Notes: generated from the sequence alone by a model not told the origin. A stretch of 42,811 nt of DNA from Psychrobacter sp. 4Dc (GCF_002836715.1 NZ_PJAT01000104.1:1-42811); one strand, 5' to 3'. Shown: positions 7,757-17,673, numbered from the stretch's first letter. Program-made: numbers and translations.

Positions 7757-8218
7757 TTATGCTGAAACAGGCTTGTCCAGTCGCACTACGAAGCTATCGC
7801 AAGGTACATTGGGCAAGATATTATCTGCTGTCGCGCCACTGATCCATGCAGCGATACCGGTACGCTTATGACGACCGATGACCAATAGATCGACATCGTG
7901 TTTATGACAGTAGCTGACGATACCTTCACTGCTAGAAATGGCAGTCGTGACTTCTGACGTTGCCGCATTTAGCTGATTGCGTTCAAGGAACTGCGCTAGC
8001 TTTGCACGTGCTTCTTGGCAGCGTTCATCATCAATCTCATCGTAAAGGCTAGAGGCAGGCACCAGCTCATAGCCGAAGCCAACCATGGTGTCTTTGACAA
8101 TATGCAAAACAGATAGCTTAGAGCCTGGACGGTTTTCGACGATGCGCTTGGCCTTTTGGGCGACTATATCTGCATCAGAGAGTAAGTCGGTGACCAGTAA
8201 AATATGTTCGTAACTCAT
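7757..8218 (-). CDS. UspA-family universal stress protein (copy 1)
   Basis: A 153-residue single Usp domain opening with HILLVTDLLSDAD and ending with the segment DLLVIGRHKRTGIAAW followed by GATADNIL. The ATP-binding G-2x-G-9x-G(S/T) pattern is only partly kept, closer to UspA than to the ATP-binding UspFG type. It is the same length as, and largely identical to, the gene immediately upstream (8318-8779), so the pair arose by tandem duplication. The spacing of about 100 nt would allow cotranscription. Cytoplasmic stress role by family. Confidence 0.92.
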   Translation of the reverse strand: MSYEHILLVTDLLSDADIVAQKAKRIVENRPGSKLSVLHIVKDTMVGFGYELVPASSLYDEIDDERCQEARAKLAQFLERNQLNAATSEVTTAISSSEGIVSYCHKHDVDLLVIGRHKRTGIAAWISGATADNILPNVPCDSFVVRLDKPVSA

Positions 8219-8317
8219 AGCGTCTTCCTCATATCAGATAGTATTTACTATAGCACTACTCTAGGGCGCTGTTAAGTAAAGCTTGTCGTCTTTAGCAGCG
8301 GATGGGAGCAATGCCAA

Positions 8318-8779
8318 TTATTCCAAGACAGGCTGATCAAGCTTCACCACTAAGCTATCGCAAGGAGCATTTGGCAAGATACTATCGGCAGTGGCTCCTA
8401 CCAACCAAGCAGCAATACCATGGCGCTCATGACGTCCAATGATAAGTAAATCGACGTCTTTTTCACGGCAGTAATTAATGATACCTTTACTATTAGAGAT
8501 GGCAGCGGTGACCTCAGAGTTGATTGCTTCCAGCTCATTACGTGCCAAAAATTGCGCTAGCTTAGCCCGTGCTTCTTGCCACTTTTCACTATCGACATCA
8601 CCCGAGAGGCTAGAGGACGGCACGAGCTCGTAACCGAAGCGAACCATGTCATCCTTGACTATATGCAAGACAGACAGTCTGGCTTCAGGAGAGCCTGCGA
8701 GAATACGCTTGGCTTTTAGCGCCACTTTGTCCGCATCGGATAGCAAATCAGTGACCAGTAAAACATGTTGGTAGCTCAT
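8318..8779 (-). CDS. UspA-family universal stress protein (copy 2)
   Basis: A 153-residue UspA-like protein with HVLLVTDLLSDAD at the N-terminus and DLLIIGRHERHGIAAW near the C-terminus. It is aligned end to end without gaps to the downstream copy, with differences concentrated around residues 57-67 and in charged surface positions. It is the first gene of the pair and would carry the promoter in the divergent region shared with the M16 protease gene. An AAGGAGTAC-type ribosome-binding site (read on the minus strand as AGGAGTACC) precedes the ATG. Confidence 0.92.
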   Translation of the reverse strand: MSYQHVLLVTDLLSDADKVALKAKRILAGSPEARLSVLHIVKDDMVRFGYELVPSSSLSGDVDSEKWQEARAKLAQFLARNELEAINSEVTAAISNSKGIINYCREKDVDLLIIGRHERHGIAAWLVGATADSILPNAPCDSLVVKLDQPVLE

Positions 8780-9024
8780 AAGGTACTCCTAGTTAGTCAT
8801 TAACTTCATAGTAGCAGTGCAAATCACCTTTGTTAAGCGATAAATCCATAATAAAATTGTGGATATTTATAGATTTGTAACTTTAAGGCTCTGATAGCTA
8901 AAGTTGATAGGAACGTAGATTATGTGGTGGATTATTGCATGGCTACTGCCTTGACTTATCCATGTCGCAGCCCCACTAATAGCGCTAAGCCAACTCTTTT
9001 TTAGCCAATTTATTACTCTATTTT

Positions 9025-9039
9025 CCCTGACAGTCAGGG
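9025..9039. promoter_or_regulatory. Inverted repeat upstream of the M16C protease gene
   Basis: CCCTGAC and GTCAGGG flank a single A, a perfect 7-bp inverted repeat centred about 40 bases before the start codon. This position fits an operator or a leader hairpin. No regulator is identified. Confidence 0.35.
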
Positions 9040-9071
9040 CACTATACGCATGATAAGCGATAAGGATAACT

Positions 9072-12000
9072 ATGACGGACACGCCATTTACTGCTGATTT
9101 AACCTTGCATCCAGCATTTGAGCTGATTGAGCATCGCCACATTGAGGCGCTATCGATGGATGTGCTGATCAGTCAGCATGTAAAAACAGGAGCGATGCAT
9201 TATCATCTGGCACACCCAAGTGATGAAAATGCGTTTTTGGTCGGTTTTCGCACTCAGCCAATGGATTCAAAAGGCGAGGCGCATATCTTAGAGCATGTGG
9301 CATTATGTGGTTCGAACAAGTTCCCAGTACGTGATCCGTTCTTTTCAATGATTAAACGCTCATTAAACACGTTTATGAATGCGATGACCGCAGCTGATTG
9401 GACGGCCTATCCGTATGCGACGCAAAACAAAAACGACTATTTTAACTTGCTCGCTGTCTATCTAGACGCGTCGTTTTTCCCAAATATCCATCCGCTCGAT
9501 TTTGCTCAAGAAGGCATTCGCGTAGAGCTTGATGAAAATGATAAGCCGCAGTTTAAAGGTATCGTTTTTAATGAGATGAAAGGCGCGATGAGTGGCGAGA
9601 TTGATCAGCTATATCATACGGTTGCTCATCATCTGTTCCCAACGACGACCTATCATTATAATTCAGGCGGCGATCCTGCCGATATTCCTGACTTGACGCA
9701 CACTGAGCTGACCGAGTTTCACCAGAGCCATTATCATCCGTCAAACAGTGTGATCATGAGTTTCGGTAATATCCCTGTAGCCGAGACGCAAGCGAAAATA
9801 CACGAAGATGCTTTGATTCAGTTTGAAGCAGGTAAAAAGCATGTATCGCGTCCTGAGCAGCGTTTGTCTGCACCAATTAGCGCAGTTGATACTTATACTG
9901 CTGACGAAGCGGGCCCAGATCAGACGCATCATGTGATTGCTTGGTTGCTACCATCGATTACCGATCCTAAGCAGCGCTTAGCATTGCGTCTATTAGAAGG
10001 CGTGCTGATTGAGCATGCAGGCTCGCCATTGCGTGCTTATCTTGATAGCCATCCACTGGGTAAAGCACCAAGTCCGCTATTGGGACTTGATGACAGTCAT
10101 TATGAAATGGTCTTTTATACGGGACTGCGCGGCTCTAACCCTGAACATGCCGAAGCAGTAGAGCAAGGTATTATCGACTTGCTGACCGAAGTGGCCAATT
10201 CACCAGTCGATGATGAGACGATCGAAACCATTCTACATCAGATTGAGATTGATCAGCGTCATATCGGCGGCGATAGCATTCCTTATGGTCTAAACCTTAT
10301 GCTAGAAGGCTTTAGTACCGCTATTCATGATGGTAACCCTATCGATGTTTGGGAAGTAGACGAGCATCTACAGTGGCTACGTGAGCAAGTCGTCGATCCG
10401 CAGTGGCTACCGAACTTGATTAAAACGCATCTATTGGACAATCAGCATCGCGTACGCGTAACGATGACGCCTGATAGCGAAAAAACAGCGCGTTTGGCAG
10501 CAGCTGAACAGACTCGTTTAGATACTATCGCGATGGATTTGACTGCTGATGACAAAGCTATTTTAAAGCAACAAGCTTTAGATTTGGCTGCACGTCAAGC
10601 TGCGCCAGATGATTTGAGCTTGTTGCCAAAAGTTGGTTTAGAAGACGTACCAACGGATATCAGCTTTAAAGAAGGCACCCAAAAGCAGGTGCGTTTGAGC
10701 GGGCAAGACAGCACGCTATTTGAGTATGAAGCTGGCACTAATGGCATTTATTACTATCAAGTGATTGTCCCACTCACTGAAGCAATTGGTAATGCGAGCG
10801 CAGATGCGCTACCAGTTAATGATGTGATTAATCATCCATTGTTGCCTATTTATTTAAGTCTATTATCTGAGCTAGGTACTGACTCACTTAGCGCTCATGA
10901 GATGCAAGCCAAGCAGGCCGCGCATTCTTCTGGTGTGACCGCACGTATCAGCCAACGTACCAACGTCGATGATAGCCAAGCGATTAGCAGCTACTTTGTC
11001 GTGGCAACGCGTGCGCTAAATCGCAAGCCTGAAGCAATTGATTTGCTCAAAGAAGTCATGGAGCACAGTATCTTCTCTGAGCATGACCGTATCAAAGAAA
11101 TTTTGCAGCAGCGTCAAGCGGGTTGGCAGTCAAACCTAGCGGGCTCAGGGCATTCTTATGCGATGCAAACGGCCAGTCGCGGTATGAGTCGCCAAGCGCA
11201 GTTGGAATATGTGCGCAGCGGTCTACCAGCATTGAACGCACTTAAAGATTTCTTGGCACATGCTAGTACAGATGATGCTCAATGGGATCAACTGGCTACG
11301 AGCTTGATGGATTTACATCAACGTCTGATCAGCTTGCCTAAGCATGCCGTTATTATCTGTGAAGCAGAGCAAACCGAACGCTTAAGTAGTTTAATCGTTG
11401 ATAGCTGGAAAGACAGCCAAGCGACGACCGCTTCTAATGATTTAACCAACGCAGCAGCAAATATCCCAAGTGAGTTTGCAAATCTGCAATTAGATAATGC
11501 ATTGAATGGTGTGACTGATACGGGTAAGGCGTTAGAGAGTGGCGACGATGTTAAAAACGACGTGCTCGATGTTGCAGATTTAGCATGGCTAGTACCAACC
11601 AACGTCTATCACAATGCCAGTGCTTATACTGTACCTGCTGCTGACCATCCTGATACCGCGGCACTAATGGTATTAGCGCCTTACTTACGTAACGGCTATT
11701 TGCACAGTGCGATTCGTGAGCGCGGCGGTGCCTATGGCGGCGGTGCGGGCTATGATGCCAATGCTTGTGCCTTTAAGTTCTTTAGCTATCGTGATCCACA
11801 GTGCGCTGAGACCTTTGCTCACTTTGACGCCAGTATCGAGTGGTTATTAAACGAGCCACAAACTGATGAGCAATTAGAAGAAGCTATCTTAGGTATTATC
11901 TCAGGTATGGATAAGCCGGGCTCTCCTGCAGGCGAAGCAATCAAAGCCTGCTTCGCAAATCTGCATCATCGCGGTGTCGACTGGCAGCGTAAAATGCGTG

Positions 12001-12152
12001 CGTCGATATTAGCCGTCACGGTCGCTGATTTGCAGCGCGTTGCCAAGCAATATCTGCAAGGTCAAAAGCATGTACGTGCAGTGCTAGCGCCTTACGACAA
12101 AGAAGAGGCAGTAAAAGGCCTAGGCTTTGAGGTTTGTAGAATAAAGAGCTAA
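9072..12152 (+). CDS. M16C-family zinc metalloprotease (presequence protease/PreP-like)
   Basis: A 1026-residue protein, the length of the PreP-type M16C peptidases, which degrade peptides in a closed chamber made of two halves of one chain. The inverted zinc motif HxxEH is HILEH at residues 71-75, with the third ligand Glu168 in GIVFNEMKGAMSGE. The N-terminal half continues with RDPFFSMIKRSLNTFMNAMT and DWTAYPYATQNKNDYFNL. The C-terminal half carries the R-Y-like substrate motif region ERGGAYGGGAG. There is no signal peptide, so it is probably cytoplasmic. An AAGGA ribosome-binding site supports the ATG start. It is transcribed alone, divergent from the usp pair. Confidence 0.93.
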   Translation: MTDTPFTADLTLHPAFELIEHRHIEALSMDVLISQHVKTGAMHYHLAHPSDENAFLVGFRTQPMDSKGEAHILEHVALCGSNKFPVRDPFFSMIKRSLNTFMNAMTAADWTAYPYATQNKNDYFNLLAVYLDASFFPNIHPLDFAQEGIRVELDENDKPQFKGIVFNEMKGAMSGEIDQLYHTVAHHLFPTTTYHYNSGGDPADIPDLTHTELTEFHQSHYHPSNSVIMSFGNIPVAETQAKIHEDALIQFEAGKKHVSRPEQRLSAPISAVDTYTADEAGPDQTHHVIAWLLPSITDPKQRLALRLLEGVLIEHAGSPLRAYLDSHPLGKAPSPLLGLDDSHYEMVFYTGLRGSNPEHAEAVEQGIIDLLTEVANSPVDDETIETILHQIEIDQRHIGGDSIPYGLNLMLEGFSTAIHDGNPIDVWEVDEHLQWLREQVVDPQWLPNLIKTHLLDNQHRVRVTMTPDSEKTARLAAAEQTRLDTIAMDLTADDKAILKQQALDLAARQAAPDDLSLLPKVGLEDVPTDISFKEGTQKQVRLSGQDSTLFEYEAGTNGIYYYQVIVPLTEAIGNASADALPVNDVINHPLLPIYLSLLSELGTDSLSAHEMQAKQAAHSSGVTARISQRTNVDDSQAISSYFVVATRALNRKPEAIDLLKEVMEHSIFSEHDRIKEILQQRQAGWQSNLAGSGHSYAMQTASRGMSRQAQLEYVRSGLPALNALKDFLAHASTDDAQWDQLATSLMDLHQRLISLPKHAVIICEAEQTERLSSLIVDSWKDSQATTASNDLTNAAANIPSEFANLQLDNALNGVTDTGKALESGDDVKNDVLDVADLAWLVPTNVYHNASAYTVPAADHPDTAALMVLAPYLRNGYLHSAIRERGGAYGGGAGYDANACAFKFFSYRDPQCAETFAHFDASIEWLLNEPQTDEQLEEAILGIISGMDKPGSPAGEAIKACFANLHHRGVDWQRKMRASILAVTVADLQRVAKQYLQGQKHVRAVLAPYDKEEAVKGLGFEVCRIKS

Positions 12153-12188
12153 GGCAATTAGGTTTGTTTTTGATTAAAAGTTAAGCAC

Positions 12189-12218
12189 AAAAAAGCCAAG
12201 CATCATGCTTGGCTTTTT
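12189..12218. terminator. Terminator between M16C protease and Nudix gene
   Basis: AAAAAGCCAAGCA and TGCTTGGCTTTTT flank a three-base loop; the stem is usable on both strands between the convergent genes. Confidence 0.9.
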
Positions 12219-12234
12219 ACGGTTAGGTAATTGA

Positions 12235-12798
12235 CTAATATCGCTTGATACTCAAATCTTTGCCAATTTTGTCTTGATGAATCGGAAATTCTGACAACTC
12301 GTTATACTGCTTACGATCAGCAAAGTAACTTTTTAGAGTACGGCGAATGGCTTCAAATGCCAGTGTATCCCATGGGATGTCTTCTTCGCTAAACAGTGCA
12401 CAGTCGAGACTTTCTGAGCCAATACCATACGCGCCATCTTTTAGATCGGCCAGATAAATAGAGTAGATCTGCCCAATATCTGGTAAGTCATAAATGCAGT
12501 ATAGATGCGGATTCAGTACGATGGCATCAGCTTCTTCGTAGCTCTCGCGTGCGGCGCCTTCAGCCATGGTCTCGCCGTTTTCCATAAAACCTGCAGGTAT
12601 CGTCCATAGGCCGTACTGGGGCTCAATGGCTCGGCGGCAGAGTAGCACTCTATCTTCGTGTACCACCAGCGAGCCACAGATAACTTTTGGGTTTTCGTAG
12701 TGGATATAGTGGCAATTGGGGCATACCAAACGCGGCATATTGTCCGTAGGTGGGATTTTTCGTTCTGCTTCATGACCGCATTGGAGGCAATAGCGCAT
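12235..12798 (-). CDS. Nudix hydrolase with N-terminal zinc ribbon
   Basis: A 187-residue protein. A zinc ribbon is formed by Cys4, Cys7, Cys26 and Cys29 (YCLQCGHE, LVCPNCHY). The Nudix box begins at Gly70 and reads GFMENGETMAEGA then ARESYEEADA, matching Gx5Ex7REUxEExGU except that the final Gly is replaced. The zinc ribbon plus Nudix order is that of NADH pyrophosphatase-like (NudC) proteins, but the protein is shorter and lacks the upstream NudC domain, so it could act on another nucleoside diphosphate derivative such as ADP-ribose or FAD. It is a single gene, convergent with the protease. Confidence 0.88.
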   Translation of the reverse strand: MRYCLQCGHEAERKIPPTDNMPRLVCPNCHYIHYENPKVICGSLVVHEDRVLLCRRAIEPQYGLWTIPAGFMENGETMAEGAARESYEEADAIVLNPHLYCIYDLPDIGQIYSIYLADLKDGAYGIGSESLDCALFSEEDIPWDTLAFEAIRRTLKSYFADRKQYNELSEFPIHQDKIGKDLSIKRY

Positions 12799-13355
12799 AT
12801 CAACTACCTTGTTATAAAAGTTATTGTGTATTATGTTTTTTATAGGTTATAAGACCTATATTCTGAAGTGCTGCTGTCATCGTTTCGAGATAAGTTAGAT
12901 AGAAGGACGGTAAGGTAAGTACCACAAGCAGTAAACTGAGTGAACCTGACGATGAACCTAACTTAAACGTACCTGACTTATATGAGATCGACTATATAAG
13001 ATATTATTCTAAAGAGCAGCTATCGTCTTAAGATAGCACATATTATCGACAGACAGAATCACGATAACAGTAACGCATCATTTCGCAGATAGGCTGACTA
13101 TCATTAGTTAATAGGGCCGTTATTGAGCATTAATAAGCAATGAATCAGTCACATAAATAGCATGCAACCACTATTATATTGCGCTAGTCTAGTGAGTGTT
13201 CAGTAATTATTGATATCAAAGCCGCTAATAAATTGAGCGGTCGAAAACAATAGATAGATTATTGGTTTTATTTACTAGTCGCGATTTTAATAATAGAAAA
13301 CAAGAAAGATGCTGTTTGTACCGCTTAATAACGATAAAAATATAGGGCAATTATA
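12799..13355. other. Intergenic region between two divergent Nudix genes
   Basis: About 560 AT-rich bases with no convincing gene on either strand. It must carry the promoters of both flanking Nudix genes. I saw no repeat array or strong hairpin in it. Confidence 0.5.
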
Positions 13356-14090
13356 ATGTTATTCACACCGGAGGCTGTAAGCTTCGATAACCTGTCAGTT
13401 GCTGTACCTACTTTTATTCGTCATCCTACACTCAGAAAACTGGCCGAGCGAGTGCAGCACGAGACCTTAAATGCGCTGACTAGTCCAGCGATGTACGAGA
13501 GTGGCAACAACTCACAAAGTACGCGTATTTTGGACAGCTTATATCAGACACCGATTGCCGATGCCTCAATACTGGTCGCTATTACTCATGAGCGCAGGCC
13601 TAAACTATTATTAACACGCCGTGCCGCCCATATGAATAGTCATGCGGGTGAAGTGTCTTGTGTGGGTGGTAAACATGATCGAGGCGATGGCAATAATGTC
13701 GTTACCGCATTGCGTGAAGCCTGTGAAGAAACAGCGCTACCGCCCAATAAAGTCCAGTTGCTTGGTCAGCTACCTATTCAAACTTCAAAAAGTGGTATGA
13801 GCGTACGCCCAATCGTGGCACTCATCGCTCCTGGCCTGGTACTCGTACCTGAAGCGGGAGAAATATCACGCATCTTTTGGGCAGATTTAGAATCGTTAGT
13901 TACTCAACCAACGGTAGAGTATGAAATTGAGTATAAGATGCAAGAGCAAATGGCTACCATACTGACGCCGAGCTGGCAGGTCGATGGTGAGACAGTATGG
14001 GGGCTAACAGGACGGGTAATTGCTAACCTATTAGAAACAGGATTTGATCGACAGCTAGAGTGGTATTACCGCGTCGAAAACAAACGCTGA
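13356..14090 (+). CDS. NudL-like CoA pyrophosphatase (Nudix)
   Basis: A 244-residue Nudix protein. The region LLLTRRAAHMNSHAGEVS then CVGGKHD matches the UPF0035 signature that precedes the Nudix box in CoA pyrophosphatases (usually LLTxR, then GxxxFPGG); here the FPGG Phe-Pro is Cys-Val. The box continues ALREACEETAL with the REUxEE core. CoA pyrophosphatases split CoA or acyl-CoA into phosphopantetheine and 3',5'-ADP. The N-terminal 60 residues are poorly conserved. It stands alone between two intergenic stretches. Confidence 0.85.
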   Translation: MLFTPEAVSFDNLSVAVPTFIRHPTLRKLAERVQHETLNALTSPAMYESGNNSQSTRILDSLYQTPIADASILVAITHERRPKLLLTRRAAHMNSHAGEVSCVGGKHDRGDGNNVVTALREACEETALPPNKVQLLGQLPIQTSKSGMSVRPIVALIAPGLVLVPEAGEISRIFWADLESLVTQPTVEYEIEYKMQEQMATILTPSWQVDGETVWGLTGRVIANLLETGFDRQLEWYYRVENKR

Positions 14091-14222
14091 TAAATGTCAT
14101 CTATTAATAATATAGTCGATTCAATTTAAAAGTAGTACAAGGCAACCGAGTGTAGATGTATATGTGATACTTCAAACGAGGTTAACACAGTAATGCTTTT
14201 ATAGTGGGATGACTATAATCAT

Positions 14223-15590
14223 CTACTTATAATAATCATCGTTCTTTTTCAGCCACCAGTTCATATTGTCTTGGCGCTTGGCACGAAATGCTTCTAGCTT
14301 ATGGGCTACGGACGCATTATGCTGCCGTGCAGTATCGAGCGCAAAAAGAATCGGCACCGAAGACAATACACCAAAGCGTATCTTCGATTTTGGTAAGTTC
14401 AGCCCATCGCCTATATCATCACCAACTAAGGTACGGGTGACACTTGCATTGACCATTTCGACAAAACGTCCACGGCGATTTTCTTCACCCATCAGCTGAC
14501 GCGGTAAATCATGCAATGCCTTTGCCAATGGCTGACCCATCTTAAAGTCTAGCTGCTGTATCGATAGATAGGTATAGAGCCATTCCCAACACGCGGCCTC
14601 ATCTTTTGGTAAGCGATCTAAATCAACACCCATCCAATAACTGGCAAGATTCCATAGATGTAAGATACCCTCGGCTTCTTCTGTGCTAATACGTGCGCCC
14701 AGCAATCGTAGACCGCGCATAATCAGTAACGAGAACTGCAAATGGGTGGCAATCATATCGGTTTGATTGATAGGAATGCCCCAATAGTTGGTATTCCAAC
14801 TGCCGTCAGGGTTATGATGTTGCTCGGCATTTGGTATCACGCCTGTAGCAGCACTGCCTTTACCTTTGAGTAAGTTTTGCCGTACCAAAGTATGTATTTG
14901 ACGTACTTGGATCGATTGTCGCCAGCCTTCAGAGCCAATAGCCAATACTTGCTCGATAGGTTTGTTTTGATTGCGTGTGCTCATATTAGATGAGGGGTGT
15001 TCAGACACGGCCAAGATATAAGCGTAAGTACGCATCAATCGCGGTAGCGCATCGTGCATCAGTGCGCCTGTCTGAATGAGCGGTAACGAGAGGGCAGGGA
15101 TGCTATAGCCGGCCATCAGAGCAACATTACGCAATAGCCAAATGAGCATCAGTGGATAGCGCCGATAGGCAACTGCACCTATCTGAGCAAGCTTTGGGTC
15201 GAACCAATCAGGATGGCTGCTAAATTGCTCAGTGAGCGCGCTAAATGATGGATTGTTTACAAGGTCGTTGTTCGTAAGTTTATGGTTTGGACTATCGTCA
15301 AGAATAGTATGCTGTAAAGGCTTTGCAAACTTTATGTTCTGAGCGGCTAGCGCGTCTGCGAGTGGATCGCCAATATCATAACCTGCCACTATCTCATCAA
15401 GTAGAGCAGGCGAGATCGTAAAATCTTTTGGCAATAAATAACGTTTAATGCGTTTTAGAACCTGCAAATCGCTATGGTCATCGATAGCAGTGGTACGTCC
15501 ATGACGCTGATAAGCGTTCGATGATGGAAAGTCAGGTTTGTCAGTTGGAGTACTTGCCGTATTGATGATTTTCTTATCCATAGTTATCAA
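14223..15590 (-). CDS. DUF2236 / MpaB-like oxygenase family protein
   Basis: A 455-residue soluble protein of the DUF2236 family, which includes fungal MpaB and bacterial latex-clearing protein; some members are haem oxygenases. Visible signatures are the R-Y-P-L-M-L-I-W-L-L-R-N helix, ALPRLMRTYAYILAV, GWRQSIQVRQIHTLVRQNLL, IPINQTDMIATHLQFSLL, and the later YWMGVDLDRLPKDEA with WEWLYTY. No signal peptide is present. The substrate is unknown. It is preceded on the same strand by the DUF2799 lipoprotein gene with a gap of about 70 nt, so the two may be cotranscribed. Confidence 0.82.
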   Translation of the reverse strand: MITMDKKIINTASTPTDKPDFPSSNAYQRHGRTTAIDDHSDLQVLKRIKRYLLPKDFTISPALLDEIVAGYDIGDPLADALAAQNIKFAKPLQHTILDDSPNHKLTNNDLVNNPSFSALTEQFSSHPDWFDPKLAQIGAVAYRRYPLMLIWLLRNVALMAGYSIPALSLPLIQTGALMHDALPRLMRTYAYILAVSEHPSSNMSTRNQNKPIEQVLAIGSEGWRQSIQVRQIHTLVRQNLLKGKGSAATGVIPNAEQHHNPDGSWNTNYWGIPINQTDMIATHLQFSLLIMRGLRLLGARISTEEAEGILHLWNLASYWMGVDLDRLPKDEAACWEWLYTYLSIQQLDFKMGQPLAKALHDLPRQLMGEENRRGRFVEMVNASVTRTLVGDDIGDGLNLPKSKIRFGVLSSVPILFALDTARQHNASVAHKLEAFRAKRQDNMNWWLKKNDDYYK

Positions 15591-15658
15591 GTACCATTTT
15601 CAGAGTTGGGGCGTGCCTTAGAAAGTCAAACTTGCATTGCGTTAGCTTCGCATCGCAG

Positions 15659-16261
15659 TTATTCGTAAAAATTACTGGATTGGTTCAATGAATCTAATTG
15701 CTGCTGTGTTGTTCGGATACGGCGTTTGGTATCACGAATCTCATCAGATAGAGATAGCAGCCGTGCACGGGCTTCTTTTTCATTAGCAAAATCTAGCATG
15801 TCACCATTTTCTAGCTTATCAAATTCTGATTGGTAAGTATCTAAGAGGTGATTGTCTTTGTCTAATTGACTGTTTAAGGCGTAATAATCTAGCCCTTTTT
15901 GATTAGCCGCTTGCAATGTGTTGGCCATAGCAATTGGACAAACATTGTTTAATTGACGACCACGTCTACCGATGTTATAGGCATTATTGATAGTGCAATA
16001 TTGTTGTAGACCAAGTTTACGACCGCGCTCCCATGCTTGGTAGTCGGGGGCGACACTGGCTTTGGCACAGGCTTTTGTATGAGATGCTAAGCGGTCTGAA
16101 TGATAACCTGCCACGCCATCGTTATAGCCGATAGCTTGCCAATCACCGATGAGACATTCTTGCTTGGAGAGTGTTGCACAGCTTGCTAGCAGATAGATAC
16201 TACCGAACACAGACAACCCTAATGCCAGTTGACGTACAACGCGGTGTATAAGTCGGTACAT
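15659..16261 (-). CDS. DUF2799 lipoprotein
   Basis: A 200-residue protein with a signal peptide ending in the lipobox LLASC (Cys28), so lipid-anchored. The mature part starts TLSKQECLIGDWQAIGYNDG and contains the A-W-E-R-G-R-K-L-G-L-Q-Q-Y-C motif and N-A-Y-N-I-G-R-R-G, which match DUF2799 proteins of unknown function. The last 60 residues are a predicted coiled coil (EKEARARLLSLSDEIRD, then RRIRTTQQQLDSL). It is the first gene of a possible two-gene unit with the DUF2236 gene. Confidence 0.85.
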   Translation of the reverse strand: MYRLIHRVVRQLALGLSVFGSIYLLASCATLSKQECLIGDWQAIGYNDGVAGYHSDRLASHTKACAKASVAPDYQAWERGRKLGLQQYCTINNAYNIGRRGRQLNNVCPIAMANTLQAANQKGLDYYALNSQLDKDNHLLDTYQSEFDKLENGDMLDFANEKEARARLLSLSDEIRDTKRRIRTTQQQLDSLNQSSNFYE

Positions 16262-16327
16262 GGTTAGCTCCGATAGCTGTGATAACTATCATAACGATAA
16301 TAACTGTGAACACAAATAAATGATATT

Positions 16328-16366
16328 AGCAATCAATCACGTTATGCAGCCTTGTGATTGATTGCT
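16328..16366. repeat. 13-bp perfect inverted repeat between nhaA and the DUF2799 gene
   Basis: AGCAATCAATCAC (16328-16340) and GTGATTGATTGCT (16354-16366) are perfect complements around a 13-base loop. There is no T run on either side, so this is not a classical terminator. It lies 67 bases upstream of the DUF2799 start and could be an operator or an RNA hairpin. Confidence 0.7.
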
Positions 16367-16410
16367 AGGTCACTTATAAATATCTCGATAACGTACATAC
16401 AAATAAAATA

Positions 16411-16462
16411 GAGCAGCTTATAAGTGGCATCAACATTAAGCAGTACCATTATAAGCTACTCT
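16411..16462 (-). terminator. Probable nhaA terminator
   Basis: On the minus strand, GAGTAGCTTATAATGG pairs imperfectly with CCACTTATAAGCTGCTC and is followed by the T-rich TATTTTATTT. It starts just after the nhaA stop codon. Confidence 0.5.
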
Positions 16463-16470
16463 ACGTTTCA

Positions 16471-17673
16471 TTAATGTGGACGAGTCAAATCGACCGATGT
16501 ACCGCTAGCATTGTCTTTCAAGCTCATTTTTAGCATGATGTAACCAGCAATACCAGAGACGATTGAACCCATGATAATACCCAAGCGCTCATCAAACATA
16601 GTGGTGTCGCCAGCGAACGCTAAGCCACCAATGAACAAACTCATGGTAAAACCAACACCGCACAATAGAGCTGCACCGTAGATTTGCTTATAGTCCATAC
16701 CTTTTGGCATAGTTGAGATACCAAGTTTAAAGATTAACCAGCACATAAACATGACGCCTAACTGCTTACCAATAAACAAACCAGCGGCAATACCTAGCGG
16801 CACTGAGTGGAATAACTCAGCAAAACCTGCGCCTTCGAGCGAGATACCCGAGTTGGCAAAAGCAAAGATTGGCAAAATACCAAAGGCGACGGTATTGTGT
16901 AGATCGTGCTCTAGCTCTTCAAGCGGAGAGTGCTCAGGATCAGTACGGTCGAACATCGGGATAAACAGTGCTAGTACCACACCTGCCAATGTTGCATGGA
17001 TACCAGACTTGAGTACGGCAATCCACATGATCAGACCAATGAGTAGATATGGTGTGATATTGGTGACGTTACGGCGATTAAGAACATATAAGAACGGCAA
17101 ACATAAACCAGCTACTGCCAATGACTCTAACGACAACTCACTGGTGTAAAACAAAGCGATAATCAGAATCGCACCAATGTCATCAAAGATAGCAATAGAG
17201 ACCAAAAATACCTTTAAAGAGTTAGGTACACGGTTACCTAAAAGACTCAAAATACCGAGTGCAAACGCAATATCTGTAGCCGCAGGAATGGCCCAACCTT
17301 TCCAAAACTCAGGCTCATTGTAGTTAAAGAGCAGATAGACAATCGCTGGCATAATCATACCGCCAAGTGCAGCCCCTGCTGGCAGTATTATCTGCTTGAC
17401 GTTGGACAGCTCACCGATGAGTACTTCACGCTTAAGCTCTAATCCAACTAAGAAAAAGAAAACCGCCATCAGACCATCATTGATCCAGTGATGAGCGTCT
17501 TTGGCAATCGCAAACTCACCAATCTGAATGGCGACTGGTGCATGAATAAAACCTTCATACCAAACATTAAGAGGGGAGTTGGCAATGATCATTGCAGCAA
17601 TGGCAGCCAATGCTAAGACGATACCGCCTGCTGCCTCAAATTCAAAAAATGCCTTAATCCTTCGTATTGCCAT
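16471..17673 (-). CDS. nhaA: NhaA Na+/H+ antiporter
   Basis: A 400-residue polytopic inner-membrane antiporter that expels Na+ in exchange for H+. It shows [19 protein letters not shown] (Asp equivalent to E. coli Asp133), the ion-binding pair in [18 protein letters not shown] (Asp163/Asp164), and GKQLGV with the conserved Lys. [21 protein letters not shown] is also characteristic. An upstream TTG at 17715 would add 14 residues, but ATG 17673 has a GAGGAT ribosome-binding site and gives the usual family N-terminus ([20 protein letters not shown]), so it is preferred. It is transcribed alone. Confidence 0.95.
   Translation of the reverse strand: MAIRRIKAFFEFEAAGGIVLALAAIAAMIIANSPLNVWYEGFIHAPVAIQIGEFAIAKDAHHWINDGLMAVFFFLVGLELKREVLIGELSNVKQIILPAGAALGGMIMPAIVYLLFNYNEPEFWKGWAIPAATDIAFALGILSLLGNRVPNSLKVFLVSIAIFDDIGAILIIALFYTSELSLESLAVAGLCLPFLYVLNRRNVTNITPYLLIGLIMWIAVLKSGIHATLAGVVLALFIPMFDRTDPEHSPLEELEHDLHNTVAFGILPIFAFANSGISLEGAGFAELFHSVPLGIAAGLFIGKQLGVMFMCWLIFKLGISTMPKGMDYKQIYGAALLCGVGFTMSLFIGGLAFAGDTTMFDERLGIIMGSIVSGIAGYIMLKMSLKDNASGTSVDLTRPH

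Noticed and set aside
8867..9142. 91-codon minus-strand frame overlapping the M16C protease start
   Set aside because: It overlaps the promoter and 5' end of a well-supported gene and has no protein-like features.
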